Of a stretch of 38,028 bases of DNA, positions 16,007-23,924 are shown piece by piece (position 1 is the stretch's first letter; every line of letters starts with the position of its first letter). The DNA comes from Hyphomicrobiales bacterium (GTDB lineage Bacteria > Pseudomonadota > Alphaproteobacteria > Rhizobiales > Xanthobacteraceae). The stretch is taken from positions 1-38,028 of the forward strand of contig JAJPKK010000318.1 in NCBI GenBank assembly GCA_021323775.1, given 5' to 3'. The notes beneath the pieces were generated by a model. It was given only the letters and a program-made list of their open reading frames with translations, was not told the origin of the DNA and did not search any database. Position numbers and translations under genes: made by a program.

Positions 16007-16590
16007 ATGAAGCGATATCGTGCGGACGGAGCCGTGCCGCTGCGGCGGTTCGCCGTATTCCTGATGGCGACGCTTGCAGGCGCGACCTCTTACGCTCGCG
16101 TCGTCACCACGCCCGCCCTCGCCCATGACATTCCAGCCGACGTCAAGATCAACGCCTTCTTCAGGCCCGCGGGCGACCGGCTCGAACTTCTGGTCCGGCT
16201 TCCCCTCGCCTCCCTGATCGACACCGATTTTCCCCATGCGGGGCCCGTATCTGTACCTCGCACGAGCCATCCGCGGCGGCGTCAAGGTGTGGCTCACAGA
16301 CAATATCGACGCCTACGAGGACGGCGCCTTGCTTGAGAAGCCGCGCATCGCCGCGGCGCTGGTGTCGCTGCCGTCGGACAAATCCTTTGCGTCGTTCGAA
16401 GCGGCGCGCGCCATGTGGTGGGGCCGCGGCCGCCCGATGATCTCGATCTCTCCCCGAGCCAGCAACTCCTCGACGGGCTGCGCGAATACAAGATCCGGTC
16501 CGATCGCTTGGAGTTCGCCATCGACCTGCGGGTCGACCGGCTGGGCGGCGCCGTCACTACGGCGCTGCGCTTCATACCGCCCGACGTAAG
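16007..16590 (+). pseudogene. Truncated, frameshifted HupE/UreJ-type membrane protein gene
   Basis: Three overlapping frames together encode one recognisable N-terminal region: a signal peptide and HDIPADVKINAFFRPAGDR, LELLVRLPLASLIDTDFP in the first frame; GPYLYLARA, GGVKVWLTDNIDAYEDGALL and ALVSLPSDKSFASFEAARA in the next; then DLSPSQQLLDGLREYKIRSD and GGAVTTALRFIPPD back in the first frame. Shifts fall near 16230-16240 and 16410-16420 and cancel each other. Homologues of this type, as I recall them, continue into a multi-helix HupE/UreJ domain, which is absent here. The family call is from memory of the N-terminal pattern. Sequencing error could explain the shifts but not the missing C-terminal half. 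Confidence 0.65.
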
Positions 16591-16748
16591 GAAAGCGGCA
16601 ACATTAACTGAGCCATTTCCCAGACCGCGAACCGGCGATCGTGGTTATCGCAACGACACGGTTGTCGTATCTGCATATGGCTTCGCGGCAAAAACGACAC
16701 CTTCACAGCCAATCGTTCAAAGATCGGCGGCGCCCTAATAAAATACCA

Positions 16749-16779
16749 TTTTCCCTGAGAACAGGGAAAATAACAGGGA
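16749..16779. repeat. Perfect hairpin with a third half-site
   Basis: TTTTCCCTG-agaa-CAGGGAAAA (16749-16770) is a perfect 9-bp stem, and a further CAGGGA follows at 16774-16779. It lies in the about 230-nt spacer after the pseudogene, which is more AT-rich than the surroundings and may mark the scar of a deletion or insertion. Confidence 0.5.
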
Positions 16780-16817
16780 ATTAGATCCTGCAAAAATTCA
16801 CTGTCTGACTCGATTAT

Positions 16818-17840
16818 TTACGGCGGGCCTGGAGCAAACAACTCATCGACAGTCATCCGCCGCTTGGTAAACCCCTGCTCGTGCAGATAGCGGCACAATG
16901 TCTCGATCGCCTTGCGGTTCGCCGCCACGCCGTAAGGCCAGATGTCCTCGCCCAGCACCGCCTGCGTGGCGCGATACTCCGCCTCGATCCAGGGCAGCGT
17001 CAGCGCAAACGCCGACAGTTTCGCGAAATCCGCAACCGCGATGTCCTTGGCTCTGGCGAAGGCCTTGAAGAGATTTCCGGCCATCCAGGGATGCTGTTCC
17101 GCCAGGGTGTTGCGAATCCCGACAGCGTGCATCAGCGGGTAGACGCCGGCTTTGCGGTAATAAGCCTGCTCGGCCGCGCGGTAATCGGGAAACAGCCGCG
17201 CCACGGCCTCTCTGCCCGCGCCATGGGGCAGCGACGGGTCCGGCGGGGCTTGCCGGAAACATGACGGCGGCCGCGCCGAGAGCACGGCGTCGAGTTCGCC
17301 TTCCGCCAGCATGCCGGCGAGGCTCTTGCCAGCGGGGATGGCCTCGATCTCGATATCGGCCGCGCCCAAAGCGACGGCGCCGTCAGCGAGCGAGGCGGGT
17401 CGCGCCGGCTGTTCGAGCGGCCCTATCCGCCAGCGCAAGTCGGACGGCTTGATCCCATATTCGTCAGACAGAAGCCCGCGCATCCACACCAGCATGGTAG
17501 TGAAATATTCGGGCGTACCGACGCGCTTGCCCTTAAGATCGGCTGGCGACGCGATGCCGCGGCCGGTGCGGATGAAGATCGCCGAATGCCGAAAGGCGCG
17601 GGACAGAAACACCGGGATCGCGGTGTAATGCGCCTTGCCCTGGTCGCGCAGCGCGATGTATGTGGAAAACGACATTTCGGAAACATCGAATTCCTGGTTT
17701 TTCAGATTGCGCGCAAACAACTGATTCGGCTCGACCACGTGGTAGGCAACGGCGCAGCCTTCGACCTTCACGACGCCATCGCGTATGGCGCGGATGCGGT
17801 CGTATTCGCCGGATGCGACTGTAATGGGGATATCAGGCAT
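16818..17840 (-). CDS. 4,5-dihydroxyphthalate decarboxylase-like / NMT1-type binding-fold protein
   Basis: The 340-residue product has no signal peptide. It has a type-II binding-protein fold with ITVASGEYDRIRAIRDGVV at the start, FDVSEMSFSTYIALRDQGK, TAIPVFLSRAFRHSAIFI, LKGKRVGTPEYFTTMLVWMRGLL and a C-terminal ANRKAIETLCRYLHEQG. This pattern is that of Pht5-type 4,5-dihydroxyphthalate decarboxylases and their relatives, which evolved from periplasmic binding proteins. The start at 17840 is chosen because the upstream extension is unlike the family. No phthalate or other aromatic pathway genes are adjacent, so decarboxylase activity on phthalate is uncertain; a binding-protein role is an alternative. 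Confidence 0.75.
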   Translation of the reverse strand: MPDIPITVASGEYDRIRAIRDGVVKVEGCAVAYHVVEPNQLFARNLKNQEFDVSEMSFSTYIALRDQGKAHYTAIPVFLSRAFRHSAIFIRTGRGIASPADLKGKRVGTPEYFTTMLVWMRGLLSDEYGIKPSDLRWRIGPLEQPARPASLADGAVALGAADIEIEAIPAGKSLAGMLAEGELDAVLSARPPSCFRQAPPDPSLPHGAGREAVARLFPDYRAAEQAYYRKAGVYPLMHAVGIRNTLAEQHPWMAGNLFKAFARAKDIAVADFAKLSAFALTLPWIEAEYRATQAVLGEDIWPYGVAANRKAIETLCRYLHEQGFTKRRMTVDELFAPGPP

Positions 17841-18092
17841 GATCCCGTCTGCACGCGCAGGCAGTCTTGATGCTGTGGAGCCTCGGGTCAAGTGCCCCTG
17901 CGATCCGTGCCCTATAAGGTTCTCGCAGGGGGTGCGGCTGTGACCAAACGGAGACAAACCTGCGGGACCGTTAACCCTGGTTTGGTCGATTTCTCATGGC
18001 TGGGCCGGAAACTCGGGGAACAGTTTTGCGGCTCGCGAATTATAGTAGCGACCGGCCGCTATCCCCCTCCCCCGCGCGCGGTCGGCCAATCC

Positions 18093-18126
18093 GAGGCGCA
18101 ATCGACAATTACGTCGGTTGCGCCTC
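18093..18126. repeat. 14-bp-stem hairpin downstream of phyR
   Basis: GAGGCGCAATCGAC (18093-18106) pairs with GTCGGTTGCGCCTC (18113-18126) with a single T:G wobble and a 6-nt loop (aattac). It lies about 150 nt after the phyR stop on the minus strand. There is no T-tract, so terminator function is possible but unproven. Confidence 0.5.
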
Positions 18127-18196
18127 ATTCTATTTGGGGCTCTGGCAAAAGCGAAGCCTGCCAGGCTTGCGCAAAGTGTCTGGATTATAAAACCGA

Positions 18197-18224
18197 TGGT
18201 TGCTAACGTGTGGTTGCTAACGTG
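18197..18224. repeat. Perfect 14-bp tandem duplication
   Basis: TGGTTGCTAACGTG occurs at 18197-18210 and again immediately at 18211-18224. Confidence 0.8.
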
Positions 18225-18277
18225 TTGAAAACACGGCGAAAACTCGCCCCAATCGCAACCGAGTCCTGATTTGGGCG

Positions 18278-19081
18278 CTACCTGGTTAATCGCTTCCTCG
18301 GCTGCACCGCATTCCGCTCAAAGAATAGCGCCTGGCTGACCAGGGCCGAAACGGTGGATTGCTGATAGGGCTTGGAGATCAGGAACGCCGGCTCCGGCCG
18401 CTCGCCGGTAAGAAAGCGCTCCGGATGAGCAGTTATGAAGATGACTGGAACTTCGAAGGAATTGAGCAGATCGTTAACGGCCTCCAATCCCGAGCTGCCG
18501 TCGGCCAATTGAATATCGGCAAGGATGAGACCTGGACGCTTAGCCTTCGATAAAGCGATCGCCTCAGCCCGGGTGCGCGCGATCCCGATGCTGCGGTGTC
18601 CGAGGTTCTCGACCAATTGCTCAAGATCAAGCGCGATCAGAATCTCGTCCTCAATAATCAGGACATCGGTGGCGATCTGCGCAGCAAGCTCCCGCCCTGA
18701 CTCATCGACCAGGTCCTGCAGCGTCTGCTGATCGACGTCGAGAATCGAGGCCGCGTCTTCCTCAGAAAACCCCTCGACCGAGACAAGCAGGAATGCCTGA
18801 CGGGGCATCGCAGTAATCTGGCCAAGATGGCGCTCCGCCGGCGCGAGATTCACGGCGGGTTCAACCCGCCCATTGACTTGAAGCGAATTCCAGATCCTTG
18901 AAAAGACCTGGTACAGCGCAATTCTGGGATGTTCGGCCATCGTCAGCAGGTCAGGTTCTTTGACGAGGGCTTCCAGCGTCGCCGCCACGTAGGAATCGCC
19001 CGACGCTTGATTTCCCGTCAAAACGCGAGCGTAGCGTCGCAAATAGGGAACATGCTGAGCAACGAGCTGAGACGCGGTCAT
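18278..19081 (-). CDS. phyR: PhyR, general stress response anti-anti-sigma response regulator
   Basis: The 267-residue protein has the PhyR layout: an N-terminal sigma-like domain (about 1-135; MTASQLVAQHVPYLRRYARV and later FLLVSVEGFSEEDAASILDV) fused to a C-terminal receiver (about 138-258; VLIIEDEILIALDLEQLVE). The phospho-acceptor is D189 in LILADIQLADGSSG, with acidic residues E144/D145 and the later FITAHPE and FLISKPY supplying Thr and Lys. Phosphorylation exposes the sigma-like domain, which binds NepR and releases EcfG. The start at 19081 is chosen from family length; an upstream ATG at 19183 would overlap the nepR promoter. It is divergent from nepR-ecfG. Confidence 0.97.
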   Translation of the reverse strand: MTASQLVAQHVPYLRRYARVLTGNQASGDSYVAATLEALVKEPDLLTMAEHPRIALYQVFSRIWNSLQVNGRVEPAVNLAPAERHLGQITAMPRQAFLLVSVEGFSEEDAASILDVDQQTLQDLVDESGRELAAQIATDVLIIEDEILIALDLEQLVENLGHRSIGIARTRAEAIALSKAKRPGLILADIQLADGSSGLEAVNDLLNSFEVPVIFITAHPERFLTGERPEPAFLISKPYQQSTVSALVSQALFFERNAVQPRKRLTR

Positions 19082-19160
19082 ACTAACTCTCCCCAATAGC
19101 GCGGGCGGCCGGTTGACCACAATAATGCGCGCGTATGAGAAAAGTTCGCTCCACCGATTC

Positions 19161-19186
19161 GGAACTCGGCTGCAGTCGCGCACGTT
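19161..19186 (+). promoter_or_regulatory. EcfG-dependent promoter of nepR-ecfG
   Basis: GGAAC (19161-19165), 17 nt, CGTT (19183-19186) matches the alphaproteobacterial EcfG consensus GGAAC-N16/17-CGTT exactly. Predicted transcription would start about 65 nt before the nepR ATG, implying positive autoregulation. Confidence 0.85.
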
Positions 19187-19259
19187 ATGAGGTGGTTTCT
19201 ACGGGGGCCTACGATCCTGGCCTCAACGCTTCGTGGTGGGCGCAGCGAGAGGACGATTG

Positions 19260-19484
19260 ATGAATATACGCAAGCCGTCAAAGCAAAGGCAATCGCTGAA
19301 GCTGCAAGGATCCGAAATGAAACCTGTGGCCAAACTCGGAACCGACATCAAGGCGAAGATCGGCCAGCAGCTGCGCCTGATGTACGACGAAATCGTCGAG
19401 CAGGGGGTGCCGGAACGGTTTGCCAAGATCCTGCGCGGCCTGGACGATCCAAGCAACGAGAGCTCGAAAAATGAGCCCGCATAG
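19260..19484 (+). CDS. nepR: NepR, anti-sigma factor of EcfG
   Basis: The 74-residue protein begins MNIRKPSKQRQSLKLQGSEM and contains the NepR core IGQQLRLMYDEIVEQGVPERFAKIL split over two helices, in which VPERF is the family hallmark. NepR holds EcfG inactive until phosphorylated PhyR takes it away. The ATG at 19260 has AGAGGA (19248-19253) 6 nt upstream, which is why I prefer it over an upstream in-frame start at 19233. The 3' end overlaps the proposed ecfG start by 14 nt, so the two are probably translationally coupled. Confidence 0.95.
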   Translation: MNIRKPSKQRQSLKLQGSEMKPVAKLGTDIKAKIGQQLRLMYDEIVEQGVPERFAKILRGLDDPSNESSKNEPA

Positions 19485-20043
19485 AAATATGCGCGGAAAC
19501 ATGCGCGAGGTCATGCTCGCCGCGGTTCCGAGCCTGCGCGCATTCGCCATTTCGTTATGCGGGAACGTCGACCGTGCCGACGATCTCGTGCAGGAAGCGC
19601 TGCTGCGGGCGTTGGCGAATCTCGACTCCTTCGAGCCGGGAACCAACATGTCAGCGTGGTTATTCACGATCCTTCGCAACCTGTTCCGTTCGGAATACCG
19701 TAAGCGCCGGCGGGAGGTCGAGGATATTGACGGGTCCTACGCCGAACAGCTCACATTCTCGCCGGAACAAAGCACCCGTCTTGAGATCAACGAGTTCCGC
19801 GAGGCGCTCAAAGCGCTGCCCCCGGAGCAGCGGGAGGCGCTGATACTGGTCGGTGCGTCGGGCTTTTCCTACGAGGAGGCTGCGCGGATTTGCGGCTGCG
19901 CCGTCGGCACGATCAAAAGCCGCGTTAACCGCGCAAGAGGCCGGCTCGCGGAAATTCTTTCCATTGAGGGCGCCAGCGACTTTGGACCCGACCGAGAGAC
20001 GCGCGCCGTCGTCAATTCCGATCTGTTGACGCGGCGGTCCTGA
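19471..20043 (+). CDS. ecfG: EcfG-type RNA polymerase sigma factor of the general stress response
   Basis: The 190-residue ECF sigma factor has region 2 at about 15-80 (DRADDLVQEALLRALANLDS then AWLFTILRNLFRSEYRKRRR) and region 4 at about 110-165 (LKALPPEQREALILVGASGF, then YEEAARICGCAVGTIKSRVN). It belongs to the EcfG (ECF15) group by sequence and by its place behind nepR. It recognises GGAAC-N16/17-CGTT promoters such as the one upstream of its own operon. I start at 19471, overlapping nepR; a start at 19489 is possible. A perfect hairpin (20091-20109) follows, between this gene and the convergent kinase gene. Confidence 0.95.
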   Translation: MSPHRNMRGNMREVMLAAVPSLRAFAISLCGNVDRADDLVQEALLRALANLDSFEPGTNMSAWLFTILRNLFRSEYRKRRREVEDIDGSYAEQLTFSPEQSTRLEINEFREALKALPPEQREALILVGASGFSYEEAARICGCAVGTIKSRVNRARGRLAEILSIEGASDFGPDRETRAVVNSDLLTRRS

Positions 20044-20090
20044 CAGCAGCCATGACGGTCCTGATGGCAATGAGAACGCGGAGCGACAAT

Positions 20091-20109
20091 CCCCGGGTCA
20101 AGCCCGGGG
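20091..20109. terminator. Palindrome between convergent ecfG and kinase genes
   Basis: CCCCGGG-tcaag-CCCGGGG is a perfect 7-bp stem. It sits 48 nt after the ecfG stop and 46 nt beyond the kinase stop, as expected for a shared bidirectional transcription end, but there are no T-tracts, so it may simply be a REP-type repeat. Confidence 0.4.
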
Positions 20110-20154
20110 GAAATGATGATGGCAGATGATGCTTTCCGCCCGCGGCATTTTGGC

Positions 20155-22662
20155 TCAGTTGGGCGCGTTAAGCGCCACGGCGTTCAGGTCGAGTCGCACA
20201 AGCTGCGATTCGCCCCCACCCTTGCCTCCCCCGCTTGCCGCGGAGGGAAAAGCGAGAGTGAAGCTCTCATCCCGGATCAGCGGAATTCGCCTGCGCGGCC
20301 CGAGCTCGCGACGGTCGGCATGCCGAGGGTTCGATTTGTCGGATGAATCCAGGAAATTGTCGAACAACTCCGTTTTCGGACGACTTGGAACGCGGATCAC
20401 GCATTGCAGTCCCTCCGACTGCCAATCGAATTCCACGGCGCCGGAAAGCTGGGCCTCCACGCTTGCCTTGATGACGCGCATCCCGAACCCCCCCTGTGTC
20501 TTCGGTTCTGAAGGGGGGCCGCCGCGCTCTATCCACCGCAGCTCGAGCCGGTCGTCATGCGCCTCCCAGGTGACCTCAACGCTGCCGGACGGCATCGACA
20601 ACGCGCCATACTTGGCTGCGTTGGTGGCGAGCTCATGAACCGCGAGGGCAAGCGCCTGCACGGCGGAAGGGTGCAGCGAGAGGCTCTTTCCTGAAATCCG
20701 CACCCGCCCAAGGTTCGGGGTGCGGTAGGGGGCGAGCTCCCCATGGATGAGGTCGGCGATTTTAGCGCCGCGCCAGCGTGAATCGGAAAGCAGACTGTGG
20801 GCCCGCGCAAGCGCCGCAATACGCCCCTCCACGGCGGCACTGAATTGCTTGATGTCTTCTGCCCTGGTCAGCGAAACGATCGCGTGAACCACAGAGAGCG
20901 CATTCTTCGTCCGGTGATCGACCTCGCGGGCGAGCAGCGATTGCCGATCCTCCGCCTCCTTACGCTCGGTGATGTCGATCGTCACGCCCCTGACGCGCGA
21001 TACGCGCCCGCTTGCATCCGTAATTGCGGCTGCCCTGCCAAGGCACCAGCGCAGGCTGCCGTCCGGGCGGCGAACGCGGAATTCAGCTTGATGGGCCCCC
21101 CCGTCTTGTCGGACCCGCTTAAGCAGCCGGCAAAGCATTTTCCAGTCGCGCCGGTCCACCAGCTCCATGATGTTGGAAAGCGCGACCTCGAAGGGCACAT
21201 GCCCGACGCCGAATATCTGCTTCTGCTGCTCATCCCAAACGCAAGCACCCTCCACGAGATCCCAATCCCACGATCCCATCTTTCCGGCCGCAAGGGCCAG
21301 GTTGAGTTGATCCTCGCTCTCCTGCAGTCGCTTGCGCAGCCCCTCGGTCTCTGTCGCCGTCTCGATGTCGTTGAGTACAATGCCGATGCGTCCCGCGAGC
21401 TGCTCGAGGAAGGTCATCTGGCGCGTTGTGAAGGCGGAAACGGACGCCAGTTCGATGACGGCCTTGACCTCTTTCCTGAACAGCACCGGGAGCACGACGA
21501 CGTTCTGCGGCGTCGCCTTGAACATTGAGAACCCGGTCGGCACGGTATGGGTGGGCCTTTGGGTGATGAGAAGACGCCGCTTATCAATGGCGCATTGCCC
21601 AATCACGCCCGCTCCAAGAGGAATCCGCTCGGAATAGAGGCGTCCGTCGTCATCGGCATATGCGGCAAGCACCTTCAAACAGGAGACGCCCTTTTCAGTC
21701 TCCGGTCGATAGATCACACCGAGCTGCGCGTCCAGGAGGGGCGTCAGTTCGGAGAGCAGCAGCCGTCCGACGGCCGAAATGTCGCGCTGCCCCTCCAGCA
21801 GGCTCGCAAACTTTGCAAGATTTGTCTCAACCCAGTCCTCCTCGATATTGCGTTCAGCCACAAGCCGCAGGCTCGCGATCATCGCATTGATACTGTCCCT
21901 GAGCCCGGCAAGCGCGCCGCGCACGTCGACAGTGACTTTCTTCGAGAGATCGCCGTCCACCGCCGCGATGGCGACATCGGCAATGTTGCGGACTTGAGCC
22001 GCGAGATTACTCGCCATCGCATTCACGCTGTTGGTCAAATCCTTCCAGACGCCGGCCGCCTCGCCGGCGCGAATGTGTCCGCCAAGCTTCCCTTCCGTTC
22101 CCACTTCCCGCGCGACCCGGACAACCTCGGACGTGAGCGTCCTGAGTTGCTTCATCATCGCATTGACGACGGTTGCGGCTTGCAGGAACTCGCCCTTAAG
22201 CGGACGGCCATCTCTGCCGAGAGCGAGAGTGTGTGAGAGATCCCCTTGCGCGACGGCCGCCACGGCTCGCGTGAGCGCCGTCACCGGCCACGTGAGATCG
22301 TCGATCAGGGTGTTGATCGACTCTTCCATCTCGCCCCAGGCCCCGTTCGGCAGACCGAACTTGACCCGTTGCCGCGTCCTGCCTTCGCGTCCGACGTCCT
22401 CGCACACGCGCCGAAGCTGATGAGCAACCTGCTGATTTGCGGCCGCAATTGCGTTTAATGTTTCGGCGATCTCGCCCGCCAAGCCGCCGCGGTTGCCGGC
22501 CATGCGGACCGAGAAGTCGCCTCCCCGAATAGCCTGCAAGGTATTTAGCAGATCGTACGCAAACGATATCGCGTCACTGCCATTCGCGGTGGAACCCTGA
22601 TCGAGGCCTGCGTCGAGCGAGCCAGTGGCCGGTGACTCGATCGTCTCGACAATCCATTGCAT
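20155..22662 (-). CDS. Soluble HWE-family sensor histidine kinase (triple HAMP-GAF-PAS)
   Basis: The 835-residue protein has no transmembrane segment. In order it shows three HAMP-like repeats (about 35-85, 125-175, 215-265), a GAF domain (about 285-435), a PAS domain with PAC (about 450-570, ending VRGVTIDITERKEAE), and a HWE/HisKA_2 kinase module with the phospho-acceptor H583 in REVDHRTKNALSVVHAIVSL, the N-box HELATNAAKYGALS, and the WxE of LRWIERGG. HWE kinases are established activators of PhyR, and the gene is next to phyR-nepR-ecfG. I start at ATG 22662 because GGAGGG lies 7 nt upstream; a TTG at 22680 is embedded before that site. The last about 45 residues look like translated intergenic repeat. 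Confidence 0.92.
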   Translation of the reverse strand: MQWIVETIESPATGSLDAGLDQGSTANGSDAISFAYDLLNTLQAIRGGDFSVRMAGNRGGLAGEIAETLNAIAAANQQVAHQLRRVCEDVGREGRTRQRVKFGLPNGAWGEMEESINTLIDDLTWPVTALTRAVAAVAQGDLSHTLALGRDGRPLKGEFLQAATVVNAMMKQLRTLTSEVVRVAREVGTEGKLGGHIRAGEAAGVWKDLTNSVNAMASNLAAQVRNIADVAIAAVDGDLSKKVTVDVRGALAGLRDSINAMIASLRLVAERNIEEDWVETNLAKFASLLEGQRDISAVGRLLLSELTPLLDAQLGVIYRPETEKGVSCLKVLAAYADDDGRLYSERIPLGAGVIGQCAIDKRRLLITQRPTHTVPTGFSMFKATPQNVVVLPVLFRKEVKAVIELASVSAFTTRQMTFLEQLAGRIGIVLNDIETATETEGLRKRLQESEDQLNLALAAGKMGSWDWDLVEGACVWDEQQKQIFGVGHVPFEVALSNIMELVDRRDWKMLCRLLKRVRQDGGAHQAEFRVRRPDGSLRWCLGRAAAITDASGRVSRVRGVTIDITERKEAEDRQSLLAREVDHRTKNALSVVHAIVSLTRAEDIKQFSAAVEGRIAALARAHSLLSDSRWRGAKIADLIHGELAPYRTPNLGRVRISGKSLSLHPSAVQALALAVHELATNAAKYGALSMPSGSVEVTWEAHDDRLELRWIERGGPPSEPKTQGGFGMRVIKASVEAQLSGAVEFDWQSEGLQCVIRVPSRPKTELFDNFLDSSDKSNPRHADRRELGPRRRIPLIRDESFTLAFPSAASGGGKGGGESQLVRLDLNAVALNAPN

Positions 22663-23284
22663 TTTGGTTCCCTCCGGCAATGAGCAAATCTTGAGGGCCC
22701 CGCCGCAACAATGCGTGCGACAGGAATCGCAGCAACTCGCAAGGCCCTGGTGTTATTCCGCATCTTCGAGCACAGGCGATGCGTCGCCCGCTCTCATCCA
22801 AAGCTCAATCCAAACCGAAACCCGCAAAATTGGAAAAAGTTCCGGAATATTCAGACAAATTTCGCCTTTTACTGCGCGATCCCGAACTTTTGTTAACGGC
22901 GTGTCGCGCAACCTTGTAAACAGCAACCCGACGAGACGCCGGTCAAATCGGAGCGCCGCCCCGATGCGGGACATGCAGCGCTTTGGCTGTCGGCCCCGCA
23001 ACACAACGGCGTTTTTATGGAGTAGAAGCCGGTGTCTTGGTTGGGAGGTGCGGCATCTTCCCGTATGCCGCTCGGTCTGGATCGCGCCAAATGCATAGCG
23101 GCCCCTCCATACCGGAGACTGCGGACGCCTCGCCCGCATCTTCTGGTTCCTCAATAGCCGGCGAGCGGGACGCCCACGTTCAGGCGAGGAGGTGGAGGCC
23201 GCATCCACAAGTAAGCCGCAGTGTCGAAACATGATTCACCGTCCAGAGTTGTCGTGGAGCTTCCGCAACCCCCCGGGAGGCCGC
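22663..23284. other. Gene-free divergent spacer (622 nt) between kinase and PRC-barrel genes
   Basis: Contains an AT-richer stretch around 22800-22910 that probably holds the divergent promoters, and a palindromic repeat (23114-23181) like the one in the gat operon. ORFs crossing it have repeat-like composition and I do not call them. Confidence 0.55.
23114..23181. repeat. Second copy of the palindromic repeat seen at 8478-8570
   Basis: Arms GCGGACG-CCT-CGCCCGC (23121-23137) and GCGAGCGGGACGCCCACG (from 23161) align with the arms at 8485-8501 and 8548-8568 (about 16 of 21 positions for the second arm). The middle segments differ. Confidence 0.5.
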
Positions 23285-23773
23285 ATGCGTAAAATCTGCC
23301 GCGCCGCCGTGGCTGTCGTGCTGATTGCCGCTTCTTCGGCCGCTCATTCGGCCGGACAAGGGAATCCGCTGCCACAGCAAAAAACCGGACCGCCGCCGGA
23401 AAACGCGGTCGAGGGCCCGAACCTCCGACAGCCGACCGTCACGGTTTTCGATCACGAGGAGGTCCAGGGCGTTCTCGGCAGGGAAGTGCGAAGCGGGGCC
23501 AATGAAAATATGGGCCGCATTGTCGATGTGCTTGTCGATCGCGACGGGCAGGCCCGCGCGGCAATCATCGACTTCGGTGGTTTTCTTGGCGTCGGCAGCC
23601 GTAAGATCGCAGTGGCGTGGAACGCACTGCGATTTCCATCTGACGCAAAGAAAACCGAGCCCATTGGCCTCGACTTGACCCGGGACCAGGTGCAGGCCGC
23701 GCCGGAGTATAAGGAAGACAAACCGGTCGTCGTGCTGGGCGCGTCAGGCCGCCTTGAGCAGCTCCCATTTTGA
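23285..23773 (+). CDS. Exported PRC-barrel domain protein
   Basis: The 162-residue protein has a signal peptide (MRKICRAAVAVVLIAASSAA then HSAGQ), a Pro/Gln-rich linker (about 25-50), and a PRC-barrel domain (about 55-135) with VLGREVRSGANENMGRIVDV, LVDRDGQARAAIIDFGGFLG and VGSRKIAVAWNALRF. PRC-barrels are small beta-barrels related to the photosynthetic reaction centre H subunit and the RimM C-terminus; exported forms are common and mostly uncharacterised in Hyphomicrobiales, where some are stress-induced. GGGAGG lies 4 nt before the ATG at 23285, which I prefer to an upstream in-frame start at 23192. It is divergent from the HWE kinase; no perfect EcfG promoter was found before it. Confidence 0.85.
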   Translation: MRKICRAAVAVVLIAASSAAHSAGQGNPLPQQKTGPPPENAVEGPNLRQPTVTVFDHEEVQGVLGREVRSGANENMGRIVDVLVDRDGQARAAIIDFGGFLGVGSRKIAVAWNALRFPSDAKKTEPIGLDLTRDQVQAAPEYKEDKPVVVLGASGRLEQLPF

Positions 23774-23924
23774 GAAGAGCTTCGGTGGCGCCAATCCCCT
23801 GCCGGCAAAGCCCTGACGGCGCCCCGTTGATCGCCTGGCGCCCTTCCTATCCAGTCCGCAGGCGGCGGAGGGTGGGGAGGGGCCGATGAACCGGATGAGC
23901 CACATCAGACCTTAAGCCGGGCCT

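Larger units (their letters stand above)
17841..18277. other. Gene-free spacer (437 nt) with hairpin and tandem repeat
   Basis: Lies between the end of phyR and the start of the decarboxylase-like gene, both on the minus strand. It contains a long hairpin (18093-18126) and a 14-bp tandem duplication (18197-18224). I find no tRNA and no convincing small ORF. Confidence 0.55.

Noticed and set aside
18000-18277. Structured spacer as a riboswitch or small RNA gene
   Set aside because: The hairpin is convincing, but no recognisable aptamer core, promoter or T-rich terminator could be found by eye.
22819-22843. GGAAC-N16-GGTT on the minus strand upstream of the HWE kinase
   Set aside because: One mismatch in the -10 and over 150 nt from the start; suggestive because of context but not above chance.
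22983-23234. 83-codon + strand ORF before the PRC-barrel gene
   Set aside because: Its sequence is translated from palindromic repeat DNA, it has no ribosome binding site, and the opposite strand is equally open.
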